64,000 nt of DNA from Callaeas wilsoni (taxonomy: Eukaryota; Chordata; Aves; Passeriformes; Callaeidae): positions 16,888-80,887 of the forward strand of contig VWPU01014046.1 in the NCBI GenBank assembly GCA_013398955.1, in the 5' to 3' direction. The translations under genes and the position numbers were made by a program. Shown here piece after piece: positions 39,201 through 50,600 of this stretch. Position 1 is the stretch's first letter; each line of letters opens with the position of its first letter. The notes beneath the pieces are model-generated. The model was not told where the DNA came from, did no database searches, and saw only the letters and a program-made list of their open reading frames with translations.

Positions 39201-40625
39201 TGCTACTCCATTTAATTCCTTTCCCAAGCAAAGCAGCAACAAAACTGTTGGGGGTGTGCAAGACTGAAGAAGGAACAATGTCTCTAGATTTGCATGTGAC
39301 ACTCATGTTTTGCAAAGACTCCATCAACTGGTGCTGTAAGAAAGTCTGCACAGCTCACCCTTTTAACAGGCAGAGACCAAGAAGGACAATGGGAAGTGTA
39401 GACTAGAAAAAGGACAAGAGAATGAGCAATAGTTGTAAGCAAAGAGAAAGATGGTTTAGAAATATGACAAGTTTTATTAAAATTGTTCAAATAGATTAGC
39501 TTGTTACAGAGCTAGCAATGTGCAAGTAAATCTCTAGCCAGCCAAACTAGGAGTGAGGTCACCCCCACCTGAGCCTGGGTGCCTCTGAGAGAGATCTCAT
39601 TTCTCTCCAACACCTGCTCCCAAAGCCAGCTTGTCTGTCTCTATGGCACATGCACAACAGTGCAGCAGGCCCCTGAATGGGGCCTCTAGTTTACAGCAGC
39701 CTTGTGGACTAAATTCCTTGACACAAACATCACAACATGTGTAGATATGCTGAAGTCTCCTTCATTGCGTGCACCATCACGAATTCCTGCTCAGTTCAGC
39801 TGGAGCCCTATGAAATACACACCAGCACACAGGACTGGTGCTTGTGTACCTCCATGAAAGGAAGCAGCAGATATATCTCTGTTACAGGGCTAGCATTCTT
39901 CCTTAGTCTGGCATTGGAGGACAAGCAACTGAACAGATATGTGTACCTTATTACATTTTCAATATCAGATAGTTAATAATCAGCTGCCTGGGCTGGACTG
40001 GAATCAGCGAGCACAATCAGTAAAATATTCCATATCACATTATCAATGCCCTGAGCCAACTATCTGCTTTTTGCCTTGTCTAGATTAAAATAAAATTTCA
40101 AACAGATTAGCTGCCATGTTCTTACCAAACATACTTTAAAACACTGGCAATCCTTCAGAGGTTAGTGTGTTTAAACGTGATCAACCATAGAAGCTGGGGC
40201 AAGGGGAAACACATTTTAGAATGGTAAACAGTATTTGAAATAGAGTTTAAAAATCATGTCAGTTAAAAACATAGTGGCTAACATTCTTTTATTTGCAACT
40301 CATCTGAACATAGAGCCAACAGCAGCATTCTGCACTGATATTTCAGTCTTTGTATATCTTAAATATATACTCTTTCACATTGCTAGAGAAACACCCTGTT
40401 CTTAACCTCAAAAGATGATGGCTCTTTTCCCCAAAACCTTAAAAGCTGAAGGTCGCTGTTCATACCTTTACCCATAAGTCTAGTTCCTAATCCATGCATG
40501 TAGAACTAATCTTGCCTTTAAAGAGAGAATGCGGACCCACCTTGCTGCTTTCTCAGTGAGTTCCATTGGGAAGTCAGGGCAGAGCAGCTGCAGCAGGCAG
40601 TGGTATTCCTGTGTTGTCAGCAAAT
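27022..40625 (-). CDS. CSTPP1: CSTPP1 (C11orf49), last six coding exons, 5' part beyond the window
   Basis: Centriolar satellite protein that regulates the tubulin polyglutamylase complex and so microtubule glutamylation. Exons in reading order are 40541-40625, 35498-35583, 32863-33058, 30885-30994, 27716-27779 and 27022-27202. They give 239 residues, continuous in phase, against about 331 in the human protein, so roughly the first 90 residues are missing. Recognised blocks are EYHCLLQLLCPDFP, RIVLMDDAMDCLMSFSDFLF, KNPNTVIVPTSSSGQHRQR, EGVEASLFYQCLESLCDR and RMTFYGFLMALAKDQGIN, and an acidic tail ending EETDSSEN. No catalytic domain is known or visible. It is convergent with ARFGAP2, as in mammals. 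I saw no upstream exon between 40626 and 64000. Confidence 0.96.
27716..27779 (-). CDS. CSTPP1: CSTPP1 short coding exon
   Basis: Encodes ALPDKGDLFLDPAMDQELEK. Its acceptor is preceded by 15 T and 5 C residues. The donor GTAAGT leaves TT of a Leu codon that the last exon completes. Confidence 0.95.
27787..27801. repeat. A15 homopolymer (polypyrimidine tract of a CSTPP1 acceptor)
   Basis: Fifteen A on the + strand, i.e. 15 T on the coding strand, then CCCCCAG and the exon. This is the splice acceptor tract itself, not an isolated repeat. Confidence 0.9.
27803..30884. other. CSTPP1 intron, no other feature recognised
   Basis: About 3 kb with no known repeat that I could identify. A C-rich run lies at 30154-30180 and an imperfect 20-base tandem pair near 28583-28630. 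Confidence 0.6.
30885..30994 (-). CDS. CSTPP1: CSTPP1 coding exon
   Basis: Encodes CPPSALVKEMLISAQRMTFY and GFLMALAKDQGINRAL. Acceptor CTTTTCCTAG, donor GGTAAGAC. Confidence 0.96.
31340..31590 (-). mobile_element. CR1 LINE fragment, inverted
   Basis: The + strand reads the reverse of a CR1 3' part: GTTTGGAAAAGACTAAGACC, CACTAAACCATGTCCCTAA, TGCCACATCTACACATTT, then a diverged stretch. It lies in the CSTPP1 intron between the exons at 30994 and 32863 and is co-oriented with that gene. The edges are approximate. Confidence 0.8.
32863..33058 (-). CDS. CSTPP1: CSTPP1 coding exon (largest in window)
   Basis: Encodes FLESVATIYQDLLAGKNPNT, VIVPTSSSGQHRQR and EGVEASLFYQCLESLCDR. The segment QPPNDCNP between them differs from the mammalian spacer. 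Donor GGTATGAA. Confidence 0.96.
33059..34834. other. CSTPP1 intron, no other feature recognised
   Basis: Apart from a short CA run (about 34673-34685), I see no repeat, RNA gene or coding exon in these 1.8 kb. Confidence 0.55.
34835..35010 (+). mobile_element. Ancient CR1/L3-like relic
   Basis: Phrases such as CAGAAGAGGTGGTTCTTCAC, AATTCTTTGCCAGAAGGTGT and GATTTCAAGGGGAGGCTGGA resemble the 3' part of old CR1/L3 elements shared by amniotes. Strongly diverged, so the family is uncertain. Confidence 0.5.
35498..35583 (-). CDS. CSTPP1: CSTPP1 coding exon
   Basis: Encodes IVLMDDAMDCLMSFSDFLFA and FQIQFYYS, the best conserved block of the protein. Acceptor TTATCATAG, donor GGTAAATA. Confidence 0.96.
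35936..36003 (-). mobile_element. CR1 LINE 3'-end fragment, inverted
   Basis: AGAATATCCTGAGTTGGAAG followed by GATCCACAAGGATCATTGAA and GTCCAGCTTCTG is the reverse complement of the typical CR1 3' end. Only about 70 bases remain. Confidence 0.85.
36004..40540. other. CSTPP1 intron, no other feature recognised
   Basis: About 4.5 kb, moderately AT-rich. A 13-T run sits at 38062-38074. No exon, RNA gene or named repeat could be supported. Confidence 0.55.
40541..40625 (-). CDS. CSTPP1: CSTPP1 coding exon (first in window)
   Basis: Acceptor TTTTCCTGCAG, donor GTGGGTCC. Encodes LLTTQEYHCLLQLLCPDFPM and ELTEKAA. It begins with the last two bases of a split codon, so another coding exon must lie further right. 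Confidence 0.95.
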
Positions 40626-41683
40626 CTGCAGGAAAAGAGAGGTGAGAACATTGTAATTCTTTTATAGGCTGTTCCCTCCCCTTGCTTCCTCTCTAGGAAA
40701 AAAAACCTTATTCCCTTTACTCCCAATTCAAGTAGTCTTGGTACTAAAGACAATATAACTGTTCCCTAGACTTTCAGAGCTGGGCTCTTCAGATGGAGTT
40801 GCCAGCATAATCTGAAAGAGGCCTGATGAAGGGGAAATCCTGTTGAACAGGCTCCTGCAGAAAAACTGGTAACAGGTAGTGATTCAGTGTGAAAAAGGGG
40901 TAACCAAAACAGGGCAGTTTCAAGTGAGAACACAGTTTGGTTTGACTTGAATATAACCATGAGGAAAAAGGAATCATTTCGAAGTTGCTTAAATTTGCTG
41001 AAATTCACTGGCATGGTGACATTCCCCACAATACACTTGAAAATCATCCACAGAACATCTGGCAGCAGTAACAAAGGCAAACAAGGTTTTTGGGTTGTGT
41101 ATGGAAGGCTACAGAGTATAAACCACAGACGTTATTACTTTGGCATTCAGTAAGGCAGCTGGATGGTCTCTTTTGGAATAATGTGTACAAATCTGGTCAC
41201 TGTATTATAGGAAGCACAGAACAAGGATCCAAAAAACACAAGAAAACCAATCAAATGATTCATGTTTTAGAGAGCAGCTTTGTGAAAGACTGATCAAGAA
41301 GAGACTCTGTGGCTCAGCAGAAGGAGTCTAAAAGAGGTGACTCTTAGGGAAGCTTATAGGATCCCAAGGGAATGGAAACATCCTGATGTCAAAAAGCCCT
41401 ACATGATTGTATGTTCACAGTCCAAAAGGCTGTGGACTGGAGTTAAGAAGAAGACTAGCTGAACAGCAGCAATTTTGCAGTACTTCTATATACAGAAGAA
41501 TGCAAAGTATGGAAGAAAGGGCCAGAGATGGAAGTTGAGCCAAGCAGTAGTCAGGGAGGGGATCTCAAGGGCACTGGCAGTGGGACTGAGGTACAGAGCG
41601 TAAGCTCTTTTGCCACAAACACGTTAGTCTTCATTAGGTTCTCATCCAAATAATTAACCTTGTTTCAGATGACAGCCGCAACT

Positions 41684-42575
41684 TAGAATCACAGAAGCAT
41701 TAAGGTCCAAACATTAACCAACACTGCCAAGTCCACCTTTGAACCACCTCCCTTAGCAGCACATCTGCATGTTTTTTGAACGCTTCCAGGGATGGTGATT
41801 CCATCACTTCCCTGGGGGGGCATTCCAATGCTTGACCACACTTTCGGTGAAGAAATTTTTCCTACTATCCAATCTAAACCTTCCCTGGTGCAACTGGAGG
41901 CCATTTTCTCTAACCTTGTCACTTGGGAGGAGAGACTGACCCCCATCTCACTACAACCTCCTTTCAGGTAATTGTAGAGAGCAGTAAGGTTTCCCCTGAG
42001 CCTCCTGTTCTCCAGGCTAAGCAATGCCAGCTCCTTCAGCCATTTCTCCCAAGACTTGTGCTCCAGACCCTTCACCAGCTCCACTGCCCTTCTCTGGATG
42101 TGTTCCAGCACCTCAATGTTTTTCTTATAGCGAAGGGCCCAAAACTGGATGCAGGGTTTGAGATGTGGCCTCACCAGTGCTGAGTACAGGGGGTCAATCA
42201 CTGCCCTGGTCCTGCTGGCCACTCTATTCCTGATATAGGCCAAGATGCCATTGGCTTTCTTGGCTACCTGTGCACACACTGGATCATGTTCAGCTGCTGT
42301 CAATCAGCACCTCCAGGTCCTCTTCCACCAGGCAGCTTTCCAGCCATGCTTCCCCCAGCCTGCAGTGCTGCATGGGGTGGTTGTGACCCAAGTGCAGGAC
42401 CTGGCACTTTGCCCATCAATCCAGCCTGTCCAGATCCCTCTGCAGGGAGCAGATCAACACTTGCCCAATTTGGTGTCATCTGTAAACTGACTGAGGGGGC
42501 ACTTGATCCTCTTGTTCAGATCACTGTTAAAGACATTTAAGCAGGACTGGCCCCAATACTGAGCCCTGGTGGATG
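41684..42575 (-). mobile_element. CR1 LINE, inverted, with reverse-transcriptase C-terminal remnant
   Basis: The minus strand keeps a 204-codon open stretch (42303-41689) with the CR1 ORF2 tail: [58 protein letters not shown] and [20 protein letters not shown]. The 3' end is at the low-coordinate side (GAATCACAGAAGCATTAAGG on the + strand). The 5' truncation is near 42575, where AATACTGAGCCCTGGTGG is seen. The element is in the CSTPP1 intron and co-oriented with it. It lacks the catalytic part of the reverse transcriptase and is dead. Confidence 0.92.
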
Positions 42576-43659
42576 AGGGCTTCTCCTTATCTCCACAACT
42601 CCTCAAAGACTGGCAGTTTGACAAAAGCAAGAAAAAGGCAAAATGCTACATCTCTGTCAGATATTTCAAAGGCAGGACACAGTATCAAAGGGACATTTCA
42701 CTGCAACATCCAACTGAGTCACATTAATGTTTTCAGTGCTGACTAACGAAATATTGCAGGAAGACTGTTACCATAATCAAGTTACAAACTTTTCCTTTAT
42801 CGGCATTATTAGGCAGGGAAGTGGAGGAAAGAGAAGCCAGAGTTATCATTTTTCTCTTCAGTTTAGGAAGCCCAACAGTTGAAAAACACTGCTGAGACAC
42901 TCTGACATCCATTATAAACATTCTCTAGAGTACTATACTTTGCACTGCTCTTGGAAGGACTTTCTATCTAATGAAGCACCTTAGGTTTAGGGTCATGCTA
43001 GGAAAAGGTGATTTTTCTCTGTCTGGAACAGCAAATTCTGCAGTCAGAAATCTGCGATAACACACAAAAGTCCCAGCCTGTGCAGAACTACAATACCATT
43101 GCAGGGATTTGTGCAACCTAATCTATTTTAGGATAAATGCATCAGAATCTCTCTTCTCCCAGAACTCAAATGTTGAGCAGAATTAAATTTCTGTGACTGT
43201 ACTGAAGTTACAGGTGTCTTGGAGCATATTTACCTTGTTTGTACTGTCATTTCTTGCCAAAAAACAAATCAAAAGCTATTCTCTATTGCAGATATGACCT
43301 TTGGTCCTTCAGTCTATGTATACCTGGGCTTTAGTTAATGATGGTATTCAGTGGAATGGTGGGATTTCCTCCTGCAATGTTGGTTAATCAGTGCCTTGAA
43401 CGTCCTAAAGGAAACTATCACCTAGTTTTATGCATAACTGCAAAAAGATATTATTGAAAAAGTCCCAATTACCATAAGTAGGATGATGCATATTTTGAAT
43501 TGAGTTTTCAGCTCACTATTTCTCTCTCATGACACAACATAGAGGAAAGAAAATTTTCTTCTCTATTATTTTGTTAGCTCAATGGTCATCAAGAAAAGTA
43601 TCACCGTGATTTATGACATAAGTTCTCAAGAAAACTATCTGGTCATGTAAAGTACATGC

Positions 43660-44628
43660 AAGTTTCATGTCCCCCAAGGTTCAATAATGGGCACAATATT
43701 GTTTAATTTATTCATCAATGAATTGGATGAAGAGACAGATGATTCCTCAGCAAGTTCACTGATGACACAAAACTGGGAGGAATGGCTGCTACCCCAGAGT
43801 GCTGGGCTGCCATTCAGAAAGACCTCGACAGGCTGGAGAGATGGGCAGAGAGAAACCAACTGAAATTTATCAAAGGCAAGTGTAGGGTCCTGCACTTTGG
43901 AAAGAACAACCCCCTGCACCACTGCAGGCTGTGGGCTGACCCACTGGGGGGCAGCTCTGTGGAGCAGGACCTGGAGGTCCTGGTGGACAACAAGCTTTAC
44001 CTGAGCCAGCAGTGCCCTTGTGGCCAAGAAGGCCAATGGTGTCCTGGGGTGCATTAGAAAAGCATTGCCAGCAGGTCCAGGGAGGTGACCTTGCCCCTCT
44101 ACTCAGCCCTGGTGAGGCCACATCAGGAGCACTGTGTCCAGTTCTGGTATCCTCAGGACAAGAGAGACATGGAGCTCCTGGAGCAGGTCCAGCAGAGGGT
44201 TACGAAGGTTATTAAGGGTCTGGAGAATCTCACAAGCACAGGCTGAGTGACTTGGGCCTGTTCAACCTTGAGAAGAGACAACTGAGAGGGGATGTCATCA
44301 ATGTCTATCAATATCTGAAGGGAGGGTGTCAAGAGGGTGAAGCCAGGCTCTTTTTGATGGTGCCAAACAGTAGGACAAGGAGCAACAGGTGGAAACAGAT
44401 GCACAGGAATTTCCACATGGATATGAGGAAGAACTTCTTTACTGTGGGAGTGACCATGCACCAGGTTGTCCATCAAGGTTGTGGAGTCTCTCTCACTGGA
44501 GATACTCAAGAACCATCTGGATGCAATCCTGTGTCGTGCTCTAGGATGAATTTGCCTGAGCAGGGAGGTTGGACCAAATGACCCACTGTGGTCACTGACA
44601 CATTCTGTGATCCTGTGATTTTCCACAG
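43660..44628 (+). mobile_element. CR1 LINE, 5'-truncated, with frameshifted reverse-transcriptase tail
   Basis: The reading starts near AAGGTTCAATAATGGGCACA (GSIMGTILFNLFINELDEET) and passes DLDRLERWAERNQLKF, KCRVLHFGKNNP and VDNKLYLSQQC. A frame change follows near 44030, then LFNLEKRQLRGDVINVYQYL and KGGCQEGEARLF. It ends TGACACATTCTGTGATCCTGTGATTTT, the CR1 3' tail. Several frameshifts are present and no complete ORF remains. It faces the CR1 copy at 41684-42575. Confidence 0.92.
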
Positions 44629-47600
44629 GCCCAGCACAGAAAGCAGATTACATGAAAACAGAGAACTTGGGCATATAAAAGCTCTTTTTGAAACAGACAC
44701 TTTGTCATAAGTGAACAGCAGAGTATGGACCTCCTACTCTTCAAGGCTTTCTAAATCTAGCTTTGAATAATGCTGGGCAATAAATTTCTGATCTTTGCTA
44801 AAAAGTCTAGATGTTGGTCTGAAGGAATCACACCAATTGGAAGCTTTATGCAATACTCCATTTCCATTTTTTGTTTGCTTAAATTTAAATTCCTATTTAT
44901 GCATCCTTACGCCTCTTGCTTGTTATTATTTTTTCTTTCATTTGTCAACAGACCATTATAATAACCCTTTCTTCATACTGTATCTTATTCAATCTACCTA
45001 ACAGATAACTACATTTATCTAAAGTTAAATCTGTTTCCCTTACCCTCTACTTCTTTCCCTACTTAGCCCAGTTATATCTGTTTCTCTGCTTTGATCCCCT
45101 TTAGATATTCACAGTGTGGTGTCCAGCAGTATACAAAGCATCCTTCATGCATTCAGAACAGACAGGCTCTAGGAGGATAATCTGTCTGCTTTAATCGGCT
45201 AAGGCTCTTTTCATTAATTTTGGTTTTTAGTCTCCTCTTTCCTCCCTGAAGATGAAGGAGTTTGAGGCTAGTTTTTCTTGAAGGATGAGGTTTCCAGAAA
45301 AAGTTGCACTTTTTTCTCAGTCCCTGTCTGATTGACAGACAAAAGCAGCTTGAGAAGGTAACTGGGCCCTAAGAAAACATTAGTTTTGAGGCATAAATAG
45401 AGATCTCTCACTTGGCAGAAAAACCATACTTTAAAAACTTATCATAATTTATGCTGTCTTTTTTTTCTCTCTCTTCATACCAAATCATAGCATCATCCTT
45501 ACTCCGCTACTATAAAACAACAAAACAATATAGAATAAAAGCAGAAGTCTACTCAGAAAGAATTTGGGAAAGGGTGGCAGAGATCCTCTCCACTCAGCAC
45601 ATTAGAGAATTAAGTTTGTTGTCAACAGAAGTGGAATTAACTACAGTTTCAATCTTTGGGCAAATGGTCCATTTAGACAGAAACTGCCCATAAAGCTGAA
45701 GTGGTGCAGAGAAGTTCCTGCTCTAAATAAACCCTTTGTTTCTTACGCCTAGGGAAATGGCACCAAATTATTCACTGAAGTACACAGGCAGACTTTTTTA
45801 GCCTCTAACACAACTCAGCCTCTAGACACCCCAGGCGCCTGACCAATAAATCATACCAATTTTTCAGACTATAGTTGGGTACCTTTTATACAGGAAGCGG
45901 GATCACCGCAGACCTTAGGAGGTGTCTTCAGCTTGCTGTGATCACTGTTTTCCTATCCCCTACAGCAAGGTCGGTGAAGACCATGCAGAAAATTACATTT
46001 GCCCATGCACCACATTGTCTGCCAAGAGCTGCTTGGAATAAACAAGGGCAGTTTTGGTGCATGACCACGTTGCTCCTTCCTGTCTCCAGGCCACAGCTGA
46101 GTAAATAGAGTTCAATGTTGCATGATGAAGAAAGAAAGAAAAGAAGGAAGGTACCAGTCAGAATGAGTGAAAACTGGAATCCATAACTGCTACTTAGGTT
46201 GCTACCACAAATTACTGCATCTCAAGTTCCAGTAACAAATGAAGCAAATCATGGAGTGTTTAAATCTGACCCCACAGCACAGGGCAGTGAGATATACACA
46301 CTCCACCATGCCCTTGCAGTGGAACAAACTTGCTCATACCGGATGCTTAAGGATGGAGATTGCAGTCTCCATGTTAATCATGTTCATTTACAGCTGAACT
46401 AACACTTCCCTCTTCTAGTAAACAGGAACTAATAACAAATTCCAAAGTCATTTTAAAACAACAGCTCGCTAAGAAGGAGCTTAACAGGAAGTACTTTGGC
46501 CATTCAGCGTAATTTTTGCTGTACTGGACTTCAAATTCTTGCCTAGCTTGTACTGCTGCTGAGACTATGCCACTAGCAAAATCCTAACCCTTTCCTACAG
46601 ATTGGATTGTCCTGTGAGCAGTTTATTGTCTTTTAGTGCCTGAGGCAGACTGTTTCTCATGTTTCAGAGGTATAGTGAAGAAAGAATTTTGTCCATGTGG
46701 TACAGTCTTAGAAGGTATCACTTTCTTGATAAAAACAGCCTACCTTGAGAAACATGGAGGCAGCTGCTTTGTACTTCCCTGGCTTTTAAAGCACATATTA
46801 AAGCTGTTTCTGGTTTGTATGTGGCTAACAGATGGCACAGGACTTGGAGTGATGCAAACTCCAGGAATACTAAATGATGTGTTAACGCTGCTGTCAGTAT
46901 TGTGTGTGAAGTGTAGACACACCTGAATTATCTTAAAACTAGTTATCTTTCATAGTGACAGCAGCCTAGACATAGAAGCCTACAGCTCAGTGAAGGCTGT
47001 AAAAGCTACCCAGGAAGCCAATAAATATTTAGGACTTAGCCTGAATTGCAGTCACTGCTGCAGTACCTAGGCTGCTTTCAGCACAAGAAGTAGCTATCTA
47101 CAACACTGTCACAACATTGTGACAGCTATAAAAATGCCCAAAGCAGTACGAGAATATTTATTGCAGCTGGTGTACAAAATCTGCCTAAAAAGTCACATTA
47201 GTAGCTTCCCAGAAACACACGGATTGCCTTGATGAATATACATTAAAGTTCCCTATTCCCGTAATTTTTTATGTACAACCAGTATCCAAGCAGACTGGAG
47301 CCCTGAGCAATGTAGCTGTCCCCTTTGAATTATGGTAGGACACACAATTTCCACAGGTTGCTTTTCTACCACAGTGATGAAGTCATTCAAGACTCATAAA
47401 GGCATAGAGCTGTAAATCAGTCTCCTGCAAATATAACAGAAAACAGCCTATTTTTTTTTTAAAGTGTTGGAAGAGTCTTTGCTGGCCTTTAGTTTTTTAG
47501 TGTTTCTGGTACCACATATTTAGGATTCCCTCTACATCCATGCAGGATTGCAACCTTGTAGAAAACAAGAAAAAAACCAAAAGCCCCCCAAAATAAAGTC

Positions 47601-50600
47601 TATGTGTTCTCATGCTGTCTACAAGATCTACAATTTTTTTTTAAAATGAACATACACATGAGTATGGATAATACTGCAACTTCACAACTATCATCTGGCT
47701 AGCAGGCTAAGCCCTGCACACGCCTTGTTCACAGGATACCTATGGCCTAATTTCCTCCATACATCTAGAGCTAATAACAAACAGCCAAGAATTCTAGGAA
47801 AATCAATCCATGCAGAGGACTAAGCTTGTTCATATAAGACATTCAAGCAGGACTCTTTCTGCTCTTGAAGTGTACAGACAGTTTCCACAATCATTAAATT
47901 ATAGTCTAAAGAGTGTAGAAAAATCAGAAGAAAACTGAGACCCACTTGTTACTTCTAAGCAATAGGAAAAAGCTCTAAAAGCCAAAGACTGATGACAGGT
48001 TAGATAAAAAACAACTTAATTTTTTAAAGGAAGATTTTCTAGTGAATAGTTTAAAGAGGATAAAGGTAAAATCTGTATCATGGATCAACATAAGAACCTG
48101 TTCTTTACATGGAGTCTTGGACATAAGTAGCTTTAAATACTGTGGCTTCGTACTAAGGTCTGGCTCAATCTTATTATATACTAGCATATATTATTTCTAT
48201 ATTTTATACATTTTATAAATCACAAGCATGTATTTTCTTATTTTAACAACTAGATGCATTAACTCTGTCTTTCTGATGATGAAGTTCAACATGCACCTAA
48301 GCCAACCTCAACTTTTACTTGTGCTGAAAGGGACGGGCTCACCCCTCTTTCTCCTTTCCCATCCCTTGCTGGTGGCCACATGGTTCTGAACCACCCCTTA
48401 TACCAGCTCTAGCACTCAGCAGGCCTCTTGCTGAGAAAATTCAACTTTTTCCCTGGGTTAGTGAATTGCACTTGCTCTCAGAAATATGTGATGAAAGCTC
48501 ATGCAAAGCAAGCTGTGGAAGAGCAGGGAAGAAGGAAGGAGGTGGATAAGGACAGCAGATTCACCTCTCCTCAGCAGAGAAAAACTGTTAGATAGGCTTA
48601 AGTAGTTCCCTGCTTAAGACATTTTAATCCTTAAAGTCCAGTATGCAAGGCAGTGTCATTGGATTAGTGATCCTCCTAATCAAAAGCAGGTTCAGCTTTA
48701 CCTGCTGTACTTGCACCCTGCCTGCTGTGATGGTTTGTGAACACTCTGGTATCATGAACACTCTGGACACATTTAAGACAGAACTTTTGGCATCCTTACT
48801 ATCCAAGCAGGCAGATGAATTCAGCTTACTCACAAACCTACTCTTTCCACTGATACTGTTTAGGTCCTCCCAGATGGGATCCCAGGACACCCTCAGGAAA
48901 GAACCTCAGAAGCCTTTGTGTCTGATGTGACATGACAGCAAAAGCAGACAGGGTAACTGAAGAATGCACCGAATTACTACAGTTTGGCTCAGATAGAAAG
49001 GTACCTTCAGCAACCGGCTGCACCCTGGATTGCCTCTCCTAACCTGTGAGAATATGAGCAAAATCATGCCAAACATAAGGGAAGGGTGCTGCTGCAGGTG
49101 AGCAATCTTCACAAACAAGATGTTTTGCACTCTACAAAAGGAGCATGGCTGCAAACAGCAGACTTAGGTGACTCCTGTTAACAACAGGTAAAAAGAGCCA
49201 GTTTATGATGTGAAAAAACAAAGAGTGAAAGAGATTAAGTGAGATTTGCCTGGAACAACCTATGTCAGACTCAGGACGAATATAGTGGAGAGCTAAGCAG
49301 ACTGACCTAAAAAGATTTGTTGGGGGAGTGCTGCAAGAGAGAACAGGGAGAGAGGATTAGCATTGTAATTGAGCAGAAAGCTACTTTTGAAGTACTCGGG
49401 TAAGAAGGAAAAGATTCAAGCTGCAGCTGATATGAAGAATGAAGTCATTTGTTCTGGAGGTAGCCCGGACAGTTCATATGAACTGAGAAGTGGGTCCATT
49501 ATGGGCAAAGCTTGTAGCACCCTACTTTGAGCAAGCTAAAGGTTTTTAAAAGACTGAAATCTTCTAGATTGTGTGATTGTTTTCCTGCACTTTGATCTTG
49601 AGCCCTTTTATCAATAAACCACTCGCCAGACTAACAAAAACAGAAAATGAATTTATACAGAACTGCTCCAATTCTATCCCCAGAATCCAGATTCCTTCTG
49701 TTTATACAAATGTTAATCATCCTCTAGTCTCTTTCAAATGCCCCATAATTACCCTTTAGTATGAAGTGTTTCATGTGGCAGCATTACTTCAGCTTTGAGT
49801 GAACGTTACTCAGGGCACCATGAGCTGTGCCAAAGGTACAGTCCAAGGCTATCATTTGGCGTGCTTATGTGGCTAAGATGGCACATCCACAAACTGAAAA
49901 ATTCAAACTTTCATTAGAAACAGAGAAAATTTTCAGCTCTCATGGTTGTAAAGAAAACAATCCAATATTGAAAGAGTTTAATTGATGCAGTGTGATATTC
50001 CTGAATCCACAGAAAATCTGAGACATGACTGAAGTTTGATCTTTTCACTTTAGGAACCTAAACACTATACCTAATGCAACACTAAAGACAATGTTAACTC
50101 TTTAATTTCTTGTTTTAAGTCTCAAATGGGACTTTGACTGTAGCTTGGGCTTAAAGAATCCAGAGTTCCTAAAGTGCAAGAACAGCGAACATTCAGAAAG
50201 GAGAAGCAGCCACAGCTTCTGGCAGTATTTTCAGAAGCAGAAAAAGAAGATAGAAGATGACAAACAAAATAGTCTGGTTTAAATTTTCCAGTATATAGTT
50301 GACTACAGGAACCAGATGGTGGCTTAAATGGACACCCAATTTTCTCCATGCAACTTTCTTTAACATTTACAAAGATAAATCCCTGCATATTCCAAAGCAC
50401 GTATAATCCTAAAGATACGCTTAGCTCATTGAGTATGATCTCTAAGGACATTTAGCTTTCTCTAAAAGACACAGGCCTAGTTTTGTGGACTACAGTATGA
50501 GAATGTATGACTATCCATCATATTTCAGAGGCATAGCAAACACAGACCAAAACAACGCAAGACAGATAAATGGCTTTTAAGACAGATAAACTAGAAAACT

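Noticed and set aside
41689..42303. 204-codon minus-strand open frame as a possible gene
   Set aside because: It is the C-terminal part of CR1 ORF2 inside a truncated LINE, without the catalytic reverse-transcriptase region.
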